Shown: positions 45,940-56,228, counted from the stretch's first letter. The stretch: 64,000 nt of DNA from Helicobacter macacae MIT 99-5501 (GCF_000507845.1 NZ_KI669454.1:1092604-1156603), one strand, 5' to 3'. The notes: generated by a model not told the origin, from the letters alone. Numbers and translations: made by a program.

Positions 45940-47397
45940 TTAGCATTCTCTTAGCACAGAAAATATCGCATTTTGATATTGCTCTAGTTCCTCTTTTGAT
46001 TTTGCTTCAAACCTCGTTACAAGCACGGGCGTGGTGTTGCTAGCCCTTACCAAAGCCCAGCCGTTTTCAAACACCACTCTTACCCCGTCAATGTCGATAA
46101 TATCATAAATTCTTGGGAATCTGCGATGAGATTCTGTATGTATGGTTATATCTCTACTATCTCGCGCTATGGCTTCTAGCTTTGCCTTTAGATTTGCTAT
46201 TTTGGCAAATTTTTCTTCCTCTGTGGTTGAGATTTTTTCCTCATCAGTGGAGTAGAGTTTGGGTAGGGATTTTATGCTAGATTCTACTTCACTAGGTGTG
46301 TGCATTGCAAATAGCTCTAGCGAGCGCAATGCCGCATATAGCGCATCATCATAGCCAAAATACCTATCATTAAAAAACAAATGCCCACTCATTTCTGCTG
46401 CCATTTGCGCATTTAGTTCTTTTAGTTTTACTTTTAGATTGCTATGCCCTGTCTTATACATTATGGCTGTGCCTAGAGAATTTATCTCATCATACATTAT
46501 TTGAGAGCATTTTACTTCGCCTATGATAGTTGGATTTGGCGTGATTTTGGCGATTTCTCGTGCAAATAGTATCGCCATTTCATCGCCTTTGTAGAGATGA
46601 TTTTGCGTCATCAGCGCGATTCTATCCGCATCTCCGTCAAAAGCGATTCCAATAGACGTGCTATTTTCTTTCATATACTTGATAATATCAGCGAGGTTTT
46701 TTTCTTCGCTTGGGTCGGGGTGGTGGTTAGGGAATGTGCCATCAGGCTTTTCATATAGGCTTGTATGCTTTATTTTTAGGCGAGATAGCACATTTTCTAG
46801 CCCGAGCGCACCCACGCCATTACCATAGTCAAGCACGATTTGGTAAGGGAAATCCTCCAATCGCGCAAAATGCTCCACCAAAAAATCCTCATAGTTTTTT
46901 AGCGCGTCTAGATTTTTGGCTTGATTTTGCGCTGTGTCTAGTGCTTTTAGCTCGCTTTGTGCTAGCTCTGCGCCCAGATTTCTTATATCCTCTCCATAAA
47001 AAGGCTTTCTATCAATAGTGATTTTAAATCCATTATATTGTGGCGGATTGTGGCTACCTGTTATCATCACAGAGCTTGTGATATTTGCTTTTTTGTCTAT
47101 TTTTTCGCTCGCAAATGTGGCGAAATACGCCACAGGCGTGGGAATCATACCCATAAAATACACTTCCACACCACTTGAGATAAAGCCATCTTTTAGCCAT
47201 TCATACAGCGTGGGGGAGTGCGTGCGTGCATCATATCCTATGGCGACTGTCTTGCTTGCGCTAGCAAGTATGCGCTTGCCAAGCAAAAGTCCTATATGCT
47301 GCACGACTTCTTTTGTGAGGCTTTCTCCATAAATCCCGCGAATGTCATATTCTCTAAAGATATTCATATCTACTTTTTGGTTTGCATTTTTACTCAT
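45940..47397 (-). CDS. manB: Phosphomannomutase/phosphoglucomutase (AlgC/ManB type)
   Basis: Moves phosphate between C6 and C1 of mannose or glucose, supplying GDP-mannose and UDP-glucose routes for lipopolysaccharide. 485 residues with all four domains. The phosphoserine loop is TGSHNPPQYNGFK, the metal loop DGDADR, and the sugar loop GEMSGH is seen as AEMSGHLFF; RASNTTP is the C-terminal phosphate loop. AAGGAG precedes the ATG at 47397. An Asp/Lys-rich insert lies near residue 160. H. pylori has a homologous gene for LPS synthesis. Confidence 0.92.
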   Translation of the reverse strand: MSKNANQKVDMNIFREYDIRGIYGESLTKEVVQHIGLLLGKRILASASKTVAIGYDARTHSPTLYEWLKDGFISSGVEVYFMGMIPTPVAYFATFASEKIDKKANITSSVMITGSHNPPQYNGFKITIDRKPFYGEDIRNLGAELAQSELKALDTAQNQAKNLDALKNYEDFLVEHFARLEDFPYQIVLDYGNGVGALGLENVLSRLKIKHTSLYEKPDGTFPNHHPDPSEEKNLADIIKYMKENSTSIGIAFDGDADRIALMTQNHLYKGDEMAILFAREIAKITPNPTIIGEVKCSQIMYDEINSLGTAIMYKTGHSNLKVKLKELNAQMAAEMSGHLFFNDRYFGYDDALYAALRSLELFAMHTPSEVESSIKSLPKLYSTDEEKISTTEEEKFAKIANLKAKLEAIARDSRDITIHTESHRRFPRIYDIIDIDGVRVVFENGWALVRASNTTPVLVTRFEAKSKEELEQYQNAIFSVLREC

Positions 47398-47700
47398 TTT
47401 TGCTCCTTTTTGCTGTGGCTTTTGCTTTTTTTGAGATTATAGATTTTCCTACATTCTCACTAATGAGAGTCTAATAAATCTACATTTTTTTTACATAACC
47501 TTTTTTGCTAAACTTGTATAAAAATCCTTAAAAAATTTTTAAGAAAGTTTGTAAAACCTATATAGATTTTTCATATATTAGATAAAAAGATACCAAAAAG
47601 ACTTAAATTTAGATTTTTTGCTTTACTTTTGAGTTAAACTTATAGGGTTTGTAATAAACTAGACATAACCCAAAAAAACATTACTTCCTAAGGAGATACG

Positions 47701-50477
47701 ATGAATATAGATAAAAGCACAAAATGTATAAGTGCTTTGAGGCACAAACGAGAGAGAGAGAGAGAGAGAGTAGTTCACGCTTAATCAGTTCCCCCTCCAT
47801 TGCGAGTGGGCATAATGTTAGTTCCCCCTCCCGCAGCACGAGTGGGGCTAGGGGGTGGGTAGATACCACTTCCGCACTTCAAGTAAAGCTAACAACTGCC
47901 AATAGTGCGAATATTTCCGTTACCAACAATACAAATTCAAATGTTTCCGTCATTGCGAGCGAACGAAGTGAGCGTTGCAAAACAAGGCGAAGCCGAAGTT
48001 TCTTTAGTGATGACGAATCTTTCCACGCTTTTTCTAATGCAAAAGATACCCACCCCCAAACCCCCTCCGCAAAGGAAAGGGTTTTTAAAAAACAAAGCCA
48101 CCACCACTTAAGCGCAAAAATACTCCTAGCCAAAGTAGCAATCATATCGGGGCTTTTTTGTCAAGCACTTGTAGCAACTGATTTCACAGGCTCTATGAGT
48201 GCTAGCGAACTACAAAACAGGCTTCAATCCGACAATGATAAAACTTACAATTTTGGCACGACAAACGCCAAATTATCTGTGGGTGCAGGCACTGTATCAA
48301 AAACTTTTACCACTTATTCATCGCTAAATTTTCTAAACACCTCTGCTTCTAGCACGACTTTTGACTTTACGGGTGTTGGCTATTCATCGATAGTTTTAAG
48401 TGGTGGCACTAGTATAGGAGGGCTTATTTTAAAAGGTAGTTTTAGTGGTGGTGTAAGCGTGAGTGGTGGGGCAAGTGTAGGTGGTGAGGGAATATCTTTA
48501 AACGATACCTCAAATATATCATCACTCACTATCGGTGGTGCAGGGAGTTTTGTAAGTAAAATACGAAGTAGTGGGACTGTTAATTATAATGACCAAACAA
48601 AAAATGCTACTCTTACAGGTTTTGGCAAAATAGGCACACTTACTGTGGGAACAGCAGGCGTGTTTTCTCCTTATTTAGGAAGCACATATTTAAGGGCAGA
48701 TATAACCAATCTCAACATTCACTCTATATCTCTTACCATAAATGCTAGTTCTACTGCTTGGAATAGCGTGCCTAGAACCGATGCATTAAAAGGGCAACAC
48801 ATTACTATATCTAATTCGACAGGGGCGATTGGCGATAGGATAAAGATAGGAGATGGCTCTATATATCTCTCCATTGGACCAAATGCACAGGCAGGCTCGT
48901 GGTATAACTACCAATACCTTGTGCTAACAAACGATGGCAACACCTATAACCCAAACTATAAAATAGGATACAGTAGCATAACAGCTGCGCCCGGTGTGTC
49001 AATCAAAGAGGGGGAGACAGGATTTATCCTAGAAGCTGATGTCGCTACTAGCTACGGCGCGGGTGTGTATCGCTCTCTAGCCCTAAGCTATATGCGCCGT
49101 CAAGCGATGACACAAAATATCCTAGATACGATGACGACAAAGACATTTCATAGCGATAGATACTACAACCAAGAAGTAGAGCTAAGGCTAATCCAATACG
49201 ATATGTCTAGGCTAACCAACCGTAGCTCTAAGTTTGCTAAGCAAACTCGCAAAAATCAAGTAAAAATCGACAAAATGCGTGATAAGCTAGCCAAGCTAAC
49301 CCTAGAGCAGTCCAAAGGACAAAATCTAGACAAAGGATATAACAACTTTGAAGTCATAGACCAACTTGATGTAATGTTTATCCCCTATACGGGTAGGCGA
49401 GATTGGCGAGTTTTTGCACTTCCTTATGCTGTGCATAGCTTCGTAGATATGGGTGCAAAAAGCTCCGCCATAGAATACGCAGGTGGTGCATTGGTAGGAT
49501 TGCAAAGAAATTTGAAGGCAAGCGGAATCGTTGGTGCGTATATGGGGTATGAATTTTCTCACGCAGATACTACCCTAGCTGGCGCACCTGCCACAGTGCA
49601 GACAAATAGTATCCAAGCAGGGCTAAACTATTTTAAAACCTTTGCGATTACTTCTAAAATATGGGAGGGGTTTATCAAAGCAACTATTCGTGGTGGAGCG
49701 GATTTGCCACAATTTAGATTTGAAGCGGGCGGAAAAACAAACAAAATAGACTCCGACTCAAAAAACTCTAGCGTGCCACTAATGTATAGCGTAGGCGCGG
49801 AAGTGCGCGGTGGTTTTACATTTTATTACTTCAAGCGAAATAGCTACCTAAGTCCTGAAGTCGGGCTAAGCTATGATATGCTATCTAGTTTTCCTATGAA
49901 ATTTATGAAGCCTGTTATTCCAATTGATGGGGTAGATTTTATGCCTTTGGGAGCAAATGAATATTACAATTCTATCTATTGGCATTTGCCACAATTAAGC
50001 GCAGCTGTGCGATACTACAAAATGTGGGGAAATAAGTTTCGCACAAATTTGAAAGTGGGCGTGAAGTATAATATCATAAATGGCAAACAAGCAAGTTTTA
50101 GGATTGGCGAAAGTGAAGACTTTAAAAACACGGGCAAAATAACCCTGCCTGCAGTGTATGGGAATCTAGCACTTGATTTTATTTGGATGATAAAGAAAAA
50201 TCACGAGCTAAGCTTTGGCTATGATGGGCTTTTCTATGCTAGCACTTTTGCCAAAGAAAAAAACGCTCAAGGACAAAGCGTAAAAACAGATGATTGGTTT
50301 AATGGCGTAACTACGACTTTGAATCTCAAATACGCGTATTGGTTTGGTGGCACGGACTATGTCAAAGACAAAGACGGCAATGCTATCTCTCGCTCCGCAC
50401 TTGAGAACTCACAAAAGAAATCTAAGCCAAAGAAGCCTAAAAAGTCCAAGAAAAAAATCTACTATATTGATGAATAA
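47701..50477 (+). CDS. VacA-like autotransporter, OFF at the best start, with repeat elements in its 5' end
   Basis: The long frame (917 residues from an internal ATG at 47724) ends in an autotransporter beta-barrel resembling the VacA-like Helicobacter family. It has a Gly/Ser/Thr-rich passenger (about 155-440), a coiled linker (YMRRQAMTQNILDTM onward), the barrel, then a Lys-rich tail (KPKKPKKSKKKIYYIDE). The only start with a good ribosome site (AAGGAG, 5 bases away) is the ATG at 47701. From there the frame passes the (AG)10 repeat and stops at 47782. Nine AG units would join it to the long frame (924 residues). The secretion signal (hydrophobic 131-151) sits far from the N-terminus because of a repeat-derived insert, so export may fail even when ON. 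Confidence 0.75.
47751..47770 (+). repeat. (AG)10 dinucleotide repeat near the autotransporter start
   Basis: Ten AG units 17 codons into the gene. Loss of one unit or gain of two would put the ATG at 47701 in frame with the rest. Dinucleotide slippage of this kind is typical for Helicobacter surface genes. Confidence 0.9.
47790..48100. repeat. Palindromic repeat elements inserted in frame in the autotransporter 5' end
   Basis: Two kinds of repeat are visible. CATTGCGAGCGAACGAAGTG (around 47951-47970) is the same word found in the intergenic repeats at 50.5-51 kb. GGGGGTGGGTAGATACC (47852-47868) faces AGATACCCACCCCC (about 48045-48058) about 180 bases away as an inverted pair. They encode SerArg-rich protein with no autotransporter character and separate the start from the signal peptide. 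Confidence 0.7.
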
Positions 50478-50535
50478 ATGGTTTGATTTAAGCGTGGGCA
50501 TTTGGTATAAGGCTTAGATTAGGTTTTATGGTTTT

Positions 50536-50985
50536 GTCATTTTGTCATTGCGCGTAAGTCGCAAGACTTACGCGGCAAAACAAGCGAAGCGAAGTTTCTT
50601 TAGAAAACAAGCGTAGCGCAGTTTCTTTAGTAATCCACACGCCAATCGTCATTGCGAGCGAACGAAGTGAGCGTGGCAATCCATAAAAAAGACATAGATT
50701 GCCACGACTTGACTTCGTCAAATCTCGCAATGACAAATAAAAGCGTGGATTGCTTCGTTGTGGCTTAGCCACTGCCTCGCAATGACAAATATGAAGAACT
50801 TTTTAGATTGCTACGAACACCAAAGCGATTCTCGCAATGACGGACAAAGATATAGATTACCACGAGAATCCTTGCGGATTCTCTCGCAATGACGAATTTT
50901 TTGAATTACTAAAGAAACTTTGCCGCGCTTGTTTTTGCTACGATTCCACGCTTTCAAGCCGAATCTAGCAATGATGAATACTTTT
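50536..50985. repeat. Cluster of dispersed palindromic repeats
   Basis: This 531-bp gap (50478-51008) holds no gene. It carries at least five units beginning or ending with CATTGCGAG/CTCGCAATGAC. The clearest full unit is at about 50650-50733, with CATTGCGAGCGAACGAAGTG at one end and CTCGCAATGAC at the other. Others carry the insert words AAACAAGCGAAGCGAAGTTT and variants. They can fold into long hairpins and may terminate transcription of the autotransporter gene. Confidence 0.8.
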
Positions 50986-51008
50986 GGATATTTTTGATAG
51001 CTTATTAT

Positions 51009-51518
51009 TTACAAATCACGGATTTTTTTGGCAGGGTTGCCTGCATAGATTCCACTTTTGGTTATGTCTTTGGTTACCACGCTTCCCGCGCCGATTACGA
51101 CATTATCACAGATTTTCACAGGCAAAATCGTAGCATTACTTCCGATACTTACATTATTTCCTACACTTGCGCCACGCCATTTGTTTTTATCAGCACTTGG
51201 CTTACCCTCTCTAAACAAATCATTTACAAACGCCACACTATGCCCGATGAAGCAATTATCCCCGATAATGCTAAGCGAGCAGATGAAGCTGTGGCTTTGG
51301 ATACGGCAATTATGCCCGATAGTTACTTCGTTTTGGATTTCTACAAATGGACCCACAAAGCAGTTATCCCCAAAATGACAGCCATAAAGATTTAGTGGCT
51401 TTACTATGCAAAACCCTTTCCCGTGTGTAATATCTACAATCTCGCTTTTCAAAATCCGCATTTGTGATGATTGTGCTTTTTTGGATTTTGTATTTGATTT
51501 TGCATTATTATTTGCCAT
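51009..51518 (-). CDS. Hexapeptide-repeat acyltransferase
   Basis: 169 residues of a left-handed beta-helix acyltransferase. Hexapeptide repeats run from about residue 45 to 155 (VTIGHNCRIQ, IIGDNCFIGHSVAFVND, VSIGSNATI, VVIGAGSVVTKDI), followed by AGNPAKKIR. The His in FIGH and the loop that follows resemble sugar N-acetyltransferases such as WbpD/WlbB, which acetylate amino sugars for surface glycans; the exact substrate is unknown. A possible later start is the Met at residue 20. The ATG overlaps the end of the methylase gene by 11 bases, with AAGG upstream. Confidence 0.8.
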   Translation of the reverse strand: MANNNAKSNTKSKKAQSSQMRILKSEIVDITHGKGFCIVKPLNLYGCHFGDNCFVGPFVEIQNEVTIGHNCRIQSHSFICSLSIIGDNCFIGHSVAFVNDLFREGKPSADKNKWRGASVGNNVSIGSNATILPVKICDNVVIGAGSVVTKDITKSGIYAGNPAKKIRDL

Positions 51519-53397
51519 CTTTTATGCCTTGTATTTCCCACTCTATTGCATAGATTCTCTCTTTTGCATTATCAAGTCTAGCGATTTTATCCATAGAGCC
51601 TTTGTCATAGTCGCTTGGCACGCGCAAAGAGTGCAGGCTTTGGGTGTCTATCGCGACATCGGTGCTTGTTTTGTAAAGCCGTGATAATGCTTCCTCGCCC
51701 TGTGTGGAGAAAAAATAACAATAAAGCCCGATAGCTACTTGCTTGCTAGGAGCTCGAAGCACGATGATTCCAGCATTTACCACGCTTGGAATCATATTTA
51801 TGCTAGAGATGCTAACCCCATCTTTTTGTAAGACTTCTTTTTTGGCAAACGCGTTTTGTCCTACTATGGCGATTTTGGGGCTTACCCCTCGCAAAGATAG
51901 CAAAATATCATAAGGCTTTATGCGGTATTTATAGATTTTGGCAGCGTTGCCTTTGTCTTTTTTTGCTTCAAAGCTTTGCGTAAAGCCACAGATAGCAAAA
52001 TCTGCTATGCCTATGTCATAAAACTCAATAGGCTCATCTTGGCTTGTGCCTTGCACTCTTTGCCCGCGAAATATCTCTACACCCAAATCTTGCAAGCTAA
52101 AATCTTTGGCAAGTTTTTTTGTTTTGGCAGTGATTGGTAGTGGGGTAGGTGGCACAAGTCGCAAGTTTATGTAGCTTTGGGCTCGCAAGTCTTTTGGAGA
52201 GATTTTCTCAAGCGGAGTTAGCGCAGAATGTGGAGTTAGCTTTTTGTAGTGATAGATTTCTAGAAGTCTTTCGATATTTTTTAGGCGATTATACTTGCCG
52301 TCTTTGGCAAAAAAATGCTCGTTATTTGCGTTTATATGCAAAATCTCTTTGTTGCCTTTAGAGACAACAATCACAGAAAAATCATAATTTTGATGAGGAA
52401 AAATATTTTTGGGTAGCTCGATTATAGCTTCTATAAGTCCATTTTGACACAGATAGGAGCGTAGCTTGCCCTCTAGCGAGGATTTTAGCAATGTTTGATT
52501 ACGCACGATAAAAACGCCTTTTTGCTTTAGGTGAGCAAGAGAGTGCACCAAAAACACTAGCTCGGGATAGGATTTTGCTAGTATTCCCATTTCCCTAAAC
52601 CTCATATCATCTTTTAAATTTTCAGTGCTCATTTGTGCGTTTAGCGGTGGATTGCAAAGGATTTTGTCAAACTTCATAAAGTCAAAATCTTGTGAATCTA
52701 TCGTGGAATTTTTACTTTGGTTAGCGTTTTGTTTTGTGTTTTGTGTGTTTTTTTGGACTCTAAAGAGTGGATTTTCCAAAATATCGCCCACACCCAAATG
52801 TGTCTCCTCTATCCCGCTAATGCTCGCAATAAGCCTAGCAAGATAAGAAAGTTTAGAATCTAGCTCCTCGCCATATAGTTTTATTTTTTTGCTTGGCAAG
52901 CACAAAAACACACTTCCCATTCCATAGCAGGGGTTATACACTTCATCATTATCTTTTATATCCAAAATCCCTACCAAAAGACGATTTATCTCGCTAGGCG
53001 TGGAGTAGAAATACAGCTTATTAGAGGTTTTTTTCTGTGTGATAAGGTGCAAAAACTCCTCAATTAACTCATTTGAAATCTTTGATATGTGGCTTTGCTC
53101 AATAAATCGCAAAATCTTTATAGGGTTTATTTTGGATTCTTGTGTGAGTAGTAAGGTAGTGTATTTAGGTTCTTTTAGGGTAGTTTTTAGCACTTCAAGT
53201 AGTTTATTGCTAGCTTTTGTTTTATTGACAGATGAGAGTAGGCTAGAGTATTGTTTTGGCTTTTTGATTTTTAGCAAAATCATCTCAAGCATAACACCTA
53301 TAACATCAAGTGTGTCGATATAATAAGGCTTTAGATAGTCAAAGCATTTTAAAAGTGGCTGCAATGTATCAAAATCTGTATTTTTTGTAGAATCCAT
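51508..53397 (-). CDS. Type I-like N6-adenine methylase fused to a specificity-like domain, orphan
   Basis: 629 residues. After an N-terminal helical region (1-130), an HsdM-type methylase domain shows YSTPSEINRLLVGIL (120-150) and a degenerate SAM loop VYNPCYGMGSVF (usually D-P-x-x-G-[ST]-G). The catalytic NPPL (in CNPPLN) replaces NPPF/Y. A long Asn/Gln-rich insert lies before it. The C-terminal 200 residues resemble an HsdS target-recognition module (FSLQDLGVEIFRGQRV ... YDILLSLRG). No restriction subunit is nearby. It may methylate DNA alone, regulate, or be inactive because of the altered SAM loop. Confidence 0.75.
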   Translation of the reverse strand: MDSTKNTDFDTLQPLLKCFDYLKPYYIDTLDVIGVMLEMILLKIKKPKQYSSLLSSVNKTKASNKLLEVLKTTLKEPKYTTLLLTQESKINPIKILRFIEQSHISKISNELIEEFLHLITQKKTSNKLYFYSTPSEINRLLVGILDIKDNDEVYNPCYGMGSVFLCLPSKKIKLYGEELDSKLSYLARLIASISGIEETHLGVGDILENPLFRVQKNTQNTKQNANQSKNSTIDSQDFDFMKFDKILCNPPLNAQMSTENLKDDMRFREMGILAKSYPELVFLVHSLAHLKQKGVFIVRNQTLLKSSLEGKLRSYLCQNGLIEAIIELPKNIFPHQNYDFSVIVVSKGNKEILHINANNEHFFAKDGKYNRLKNIERLLEIYHYKKLTPHSALTPLEKISPKDLRAQSYINLRLVPPTPLPITAKTKKLAKDFSLQDLGVEIFRGQRVQGTSQDEPIEFYDIGIADFAICGFTQSFEAKKDKGNAAKIYKYRIKPYDILLSLRGVSPKIAIVGQNAFAKKEVLQKDGVSISSINMIPSVVNAGIIVLRAPSKQVAIGLYCYFFSTQGEEALSRLYKTSTDVAIDTQSLHSLRVPSDYDKGSMDKIARLDNAKERIYAIEWEIQGIKDGK

Positions 53398-53570
53398 TTT
53401 ATAAAAAACTCCATTTTAAAAAATCTGCACCAAAATTCTAGCATTTTTGTCAAAATCATCACCAAAATCACAGATGAAATTGCGATAAAAAGCTATAATT
53501 TTGGCTTTGTTTTTTTGCCAAAGAGTTTTCTTAAAGTTGATTTTAAGTTTATTTTTAGAGGTGATTTATT

Positions 53571-54296
53571 ATGCTAGAGATTTTTCCTGCGATTGATTTA
53601 AAAGGCGGCAAGGCTGTTAGGCTATATCAAGGCGAGTTTGATAGTGCGAAAATCTATGGAGAAGCACACGATTTTTTGCGTTTATTTGAAGAGGCTGGGG
53701 CAAAGTGGGTGCATATTGTCGATTTAGATGGTGCACTAAGTGGAAAGAATGAAAATCTAGCATTGATAGAATCTTTGCGTAAAAGCACTTCACTACAAAT
53801 CCAAGTAGGAGGTGGAATTCGCGATGAAGAGGCTATCAAGCGATATATAAATATCGGTGTGGATAGAGTGATACTTGGCTCAATCGCGCTAAAAAATGTA
53901 GAATTTACCAAGACTGTGGCAAGTAGCTATCCTGTGGTGGTAGGCATAGACGCTAGAGGTGGCAAAGTCGCAGTAGAGGGCTGGGGAAGTGTAAGTGAGA
54001 TAGATGCGCTAGAGCTAGCAGGGGAGTATAGAGATAGTGCCATAGAGGGTGTTATCTGCACAGATATTTCAAAAGATGGAGCATTAAGCGGGATAAATAT
54101 TGATTTCACACTCTCTATTGCAAAGGCTTGTGGCAAGCCAACTATCGCAAGTGGCGGGTGCAAAGGCATAGAAGATGTAACCAAACTAAAAAAGGCTTTT
54201 GAGGGCGAAAATCTAGCTGGTGGGATTATAATCGGCAAGGCTTTTTATGAGGGGAAAATCAACTTAAAAGAAGCGATAAAAGAGGCTAACCGCTAG
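53571..54296 (+). CDS. hisA: ProFAR isomerase HisA
   Basis: Histidine biosynthesis, fourth step: isomerises ProFAR to PRFAR. 241 residues of a TIM barrel made of two half-barrels, with catalytic Asp in PAIDLKGGKAVR (N-terminal) and in CTDISKDGALSG (C-terminal). Phosphate loops GGGIR and SGGC are seen. AGAGGTGA precedes the ATG. The other his genes are not in the window. Confidence 0.96.
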   Translation: MLEIFPAIDLKGGKAVRLYQGEFDSAKIYGEAHDFLRLFEEAGAKWVHIVDLDGALSGKNENLALIESLRKSTSLQIQVGGGIRDEEAIKRYINIGVDRVILGSIALKNVEFTKTVASSYPVVVGIDARGGKVAVEGWGSVSEIDALELAGEYRDSAIEGVICTDISKDGALSGINIDFTLSIAKACGKPTIASGGCKGIEDVTKLKKAFEGENLAGGIIIGKAFYEGKINLKEAIKEANR

Positions 54297-54459
54297 TTTT
54301 GTGTGATTTTTAAACGCGCACAAAAACCATAAACAAAATCTAATAAAAAGGCAAAGAAAGGGATAAATCTTAATGGTTTTATGTTATGATTACGCAATTT
54401 AAAAGGTGCGTAAGATTTGCCCTTGCATTGATTAAGCAAAGTAAATAAAGGAGTTTCCC

Positions 54460-54834
54460 TTGAGATTATTAGTCGTTGATGATAGCTCCACAATGAGACG
54501 AATCATAAAAAACACTCTTGAGCGACTAGGCTACCAAGATATTTTAGAAGCCGAGCACGGGGTGCAAGCGTGGGAGATTATGGATGGGCAAGAGGGCATA
54601 GGGGTGCTGATAACAGACTGGAATATGCCTGAAATGAATGGGCTTGATTTGGTAAAAAAGGTTCGCGCTGATGGGCGATACAAGGAGATTCCAATCATTA
54701 TGGTAACCACAGAGGGTGGCAAGTCTGAAGTCATTACCGCGCTAAAAGCTGGCGTGAATAACTACATTGTGAAGCCATTTACCCCTCAAGTGCTAAAAGA
54801 AAAGCTAGAGGTCGTGCTAGGTGTAAATGATTGA
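54460..54834 (+). CDS. cheY: Chemotaxis response regulator CheY
   Basis: 124-residue receiver domain that switches flagellar rotation when phosphorylated. It starts with TTG, fixed by AAAGGAG (54447-54453) six bases before it, and the N-terminus (RLLVVDDSSTMRRIIKNTL) is canonical. The acceptor Asp is in LITDWNMPEMNG, with Thr in MVTTEGG and Lys in YIVKPF. It is followed by prmA, ftsH, a Psd-like gene and pssA, the order also known from H. pylori and C. jejuni. Confidence 0.95.
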   Translation: MRLLVVDDSSTMRRIIKNTLERLGYQDILEAEHGVQAWEIMDGQEGIGVLITDWNMPEMNGLDLVKKVRADGRYKEIPIIMVTTEGGKSEVITALKAGVNNYIVKPFTPQVLKEKLEVVLGVND

Positions 54835-54970
54835 CATATATTTTGTGTATTTGAGTTGCGTTGCTTTTGGCAAATGACTATTAAGTGTAGAGCCACATAA
54901 GAGTTCATATAGTTTTATAAAGATTGCAAAAATTCAAAAATCATAAGATTATAGAAGTTATATAGTTTTT

Positions 54971-56173
54971 ATGAAAACACATTATTATGAGACTTGCATT
55001 GTCCCCACAGGATACTTTGACATTTTTTGCGATTATGTGCTTGAGATGACGGGAGAGGCTATCGAGCAAAAGCCTATAACGCAAAAAGAGCTTCAAAAAT
55101 CTAACCAAGAATCTACAAAATCCACTACAAAAACTTCTGCAAAATCTGCAAGAGAACCTGCAAAAGATTCCACAAAAAACCATACAAAAACCCCAACCAA
55201 AAATCTTTCAAATCCTATATGGCATTGTTGCAATGCTGATTTTAGCGAAATTTGCGCAAACTTAGCGATAGCTGAAGCAAAAGGTATAGAATCCCAAATG
55301 ATGATTGTCCGCGCAGAATCCACCCCACAAAGTCTTTTGAAAGAATTGCAGGATTTTACACAAACTTTAAGCGAGCGCGTAGGAGAAAAAGTAGGTTTTG
55401 CTTATAGTGTAAAAAAATGCGAAAATATTGATTGGATAGAAGCGTATAAGCGCGGTGTTAGCCCCATAGAGTGTGCGAGATTTTATATCCGTCCTTCGTG
55501 GTGTGAGCCACCAAAATCTAGCTATGTCCAAACGACAAAGCCACCAAAAAGCACAAAAGCACTCAAAAATACCAAATCTAGCACACTTATAGACATTATC
55601 ATTGACCCGTCTTTAGCGTTTGGCTCTGGACATCACGCAAGCACTTTTTTGTGCCTAGAGGAGTTGCACAAAGTCGATTTGGAGTGGAATTTGCGCAATA
55701 AGGTTTGTTTAGATTTGGGCTGTGGAAGTGGGATTTTGGGCATAGCTATGGTAAAAATGGGTGCAAAAGTCGATGTGTGCGATATTGATGAATACGCCAT
55801 AGAGCAAACGCGTAAAAATTTCGCGCAAAATCGTGCGGATTATGACAAAGCATATCAAAGCACGCTTGATAAAATGCTAGCAAACCCCTCATTTGATGCA
55901 AAATATGACCTTATTTGTGCAAATATTTTGGCTGATATTTTACTGCCTTTGCGAGATGATTTTGCGCTTGCCTTAAATCGTGTCAAAAATCGCAAAAACC
56001 CAAAAAACTGCGATAAACATATTTTTACTCCTCTGCTGATATTATCGGGAATTATTGAGAGCAAAGCTCCCCTTATCATCTCACATTTTTGTGCCAAAGA
56101 TTCTGCCTTTGTTTTGCTTGATGAGAAGTGCAAAGATGAGTGGGTGTGCCTAAAATTTGCTTTGCAGAATTAG
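54971..56173 (+). CDS. prmA: Ribosomal protein L11 methyltransferase PrmA
   Basis: Trimethylates L11 with SAM. 400 residues, about 100 longer than usual because of a Lys/Thr/Ser/Glu-rich insertion (about 38-75) in the N-terminal domain and another before the SAM domain (about 185-205). The motifs DPSLAFGSGHHAST and LDLGCGSGILGIAM mark the methyltransferase, followed by DIDEYAIEQTRKN and LICANILADILLPL. The ribosome site is weak. It lies between cheY and ftsH as in H. pylori. Confidence 0.92.
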   Translation: MKTHYYETCIVPTGYFDIFCDYVLEMTGEAIEQKPITQKELQKSNQESTKSTTKTSAKSAREPAKDSTKNHTKTPTKNLSNPIWHCCNADFSEICANLAIAEAKGIESQMMIVRAESTPQSLLKELQDFTQTLSERVGEKVGFAYSVKKCENIDWIEAYKRGVSPIECARFYIRPSWCEPPKSSYVQTTKPPKSTKALKNTKSSTLIDIIIDPSLAFGSGHHASTFLCLEELHKVDLEWNLRNKVCLDLGCGSGILGIAMVKMGAKVDVCDIDEYAIEQTRKNFAQNRADYDKAYQSTLDKMLANPSFDAKYDLICANILADILLPLRDDFALALNRVKNRKNPKNCDKHIFTPLLILSGIIESKAPLIISHFCAKDSAFVLLDEKCKDEWVCLKFALQN

Positions 56174-56217
56174 CATTAGCCAAAATCAACCAAATTTGGC
56201 TAATTTTCTTGCCAAAA

Positions 56218-56228
56218 TATAATATAAT
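56218..56228 (+). promoter_or_regulatory. Overlapping -10 boxes of ftsH
   Basis: Two overlapping TATAAT hexamers (56218-56223 and 56223-56228) 56-66 bases before the ftsH ATG. Confidence 0.5.
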
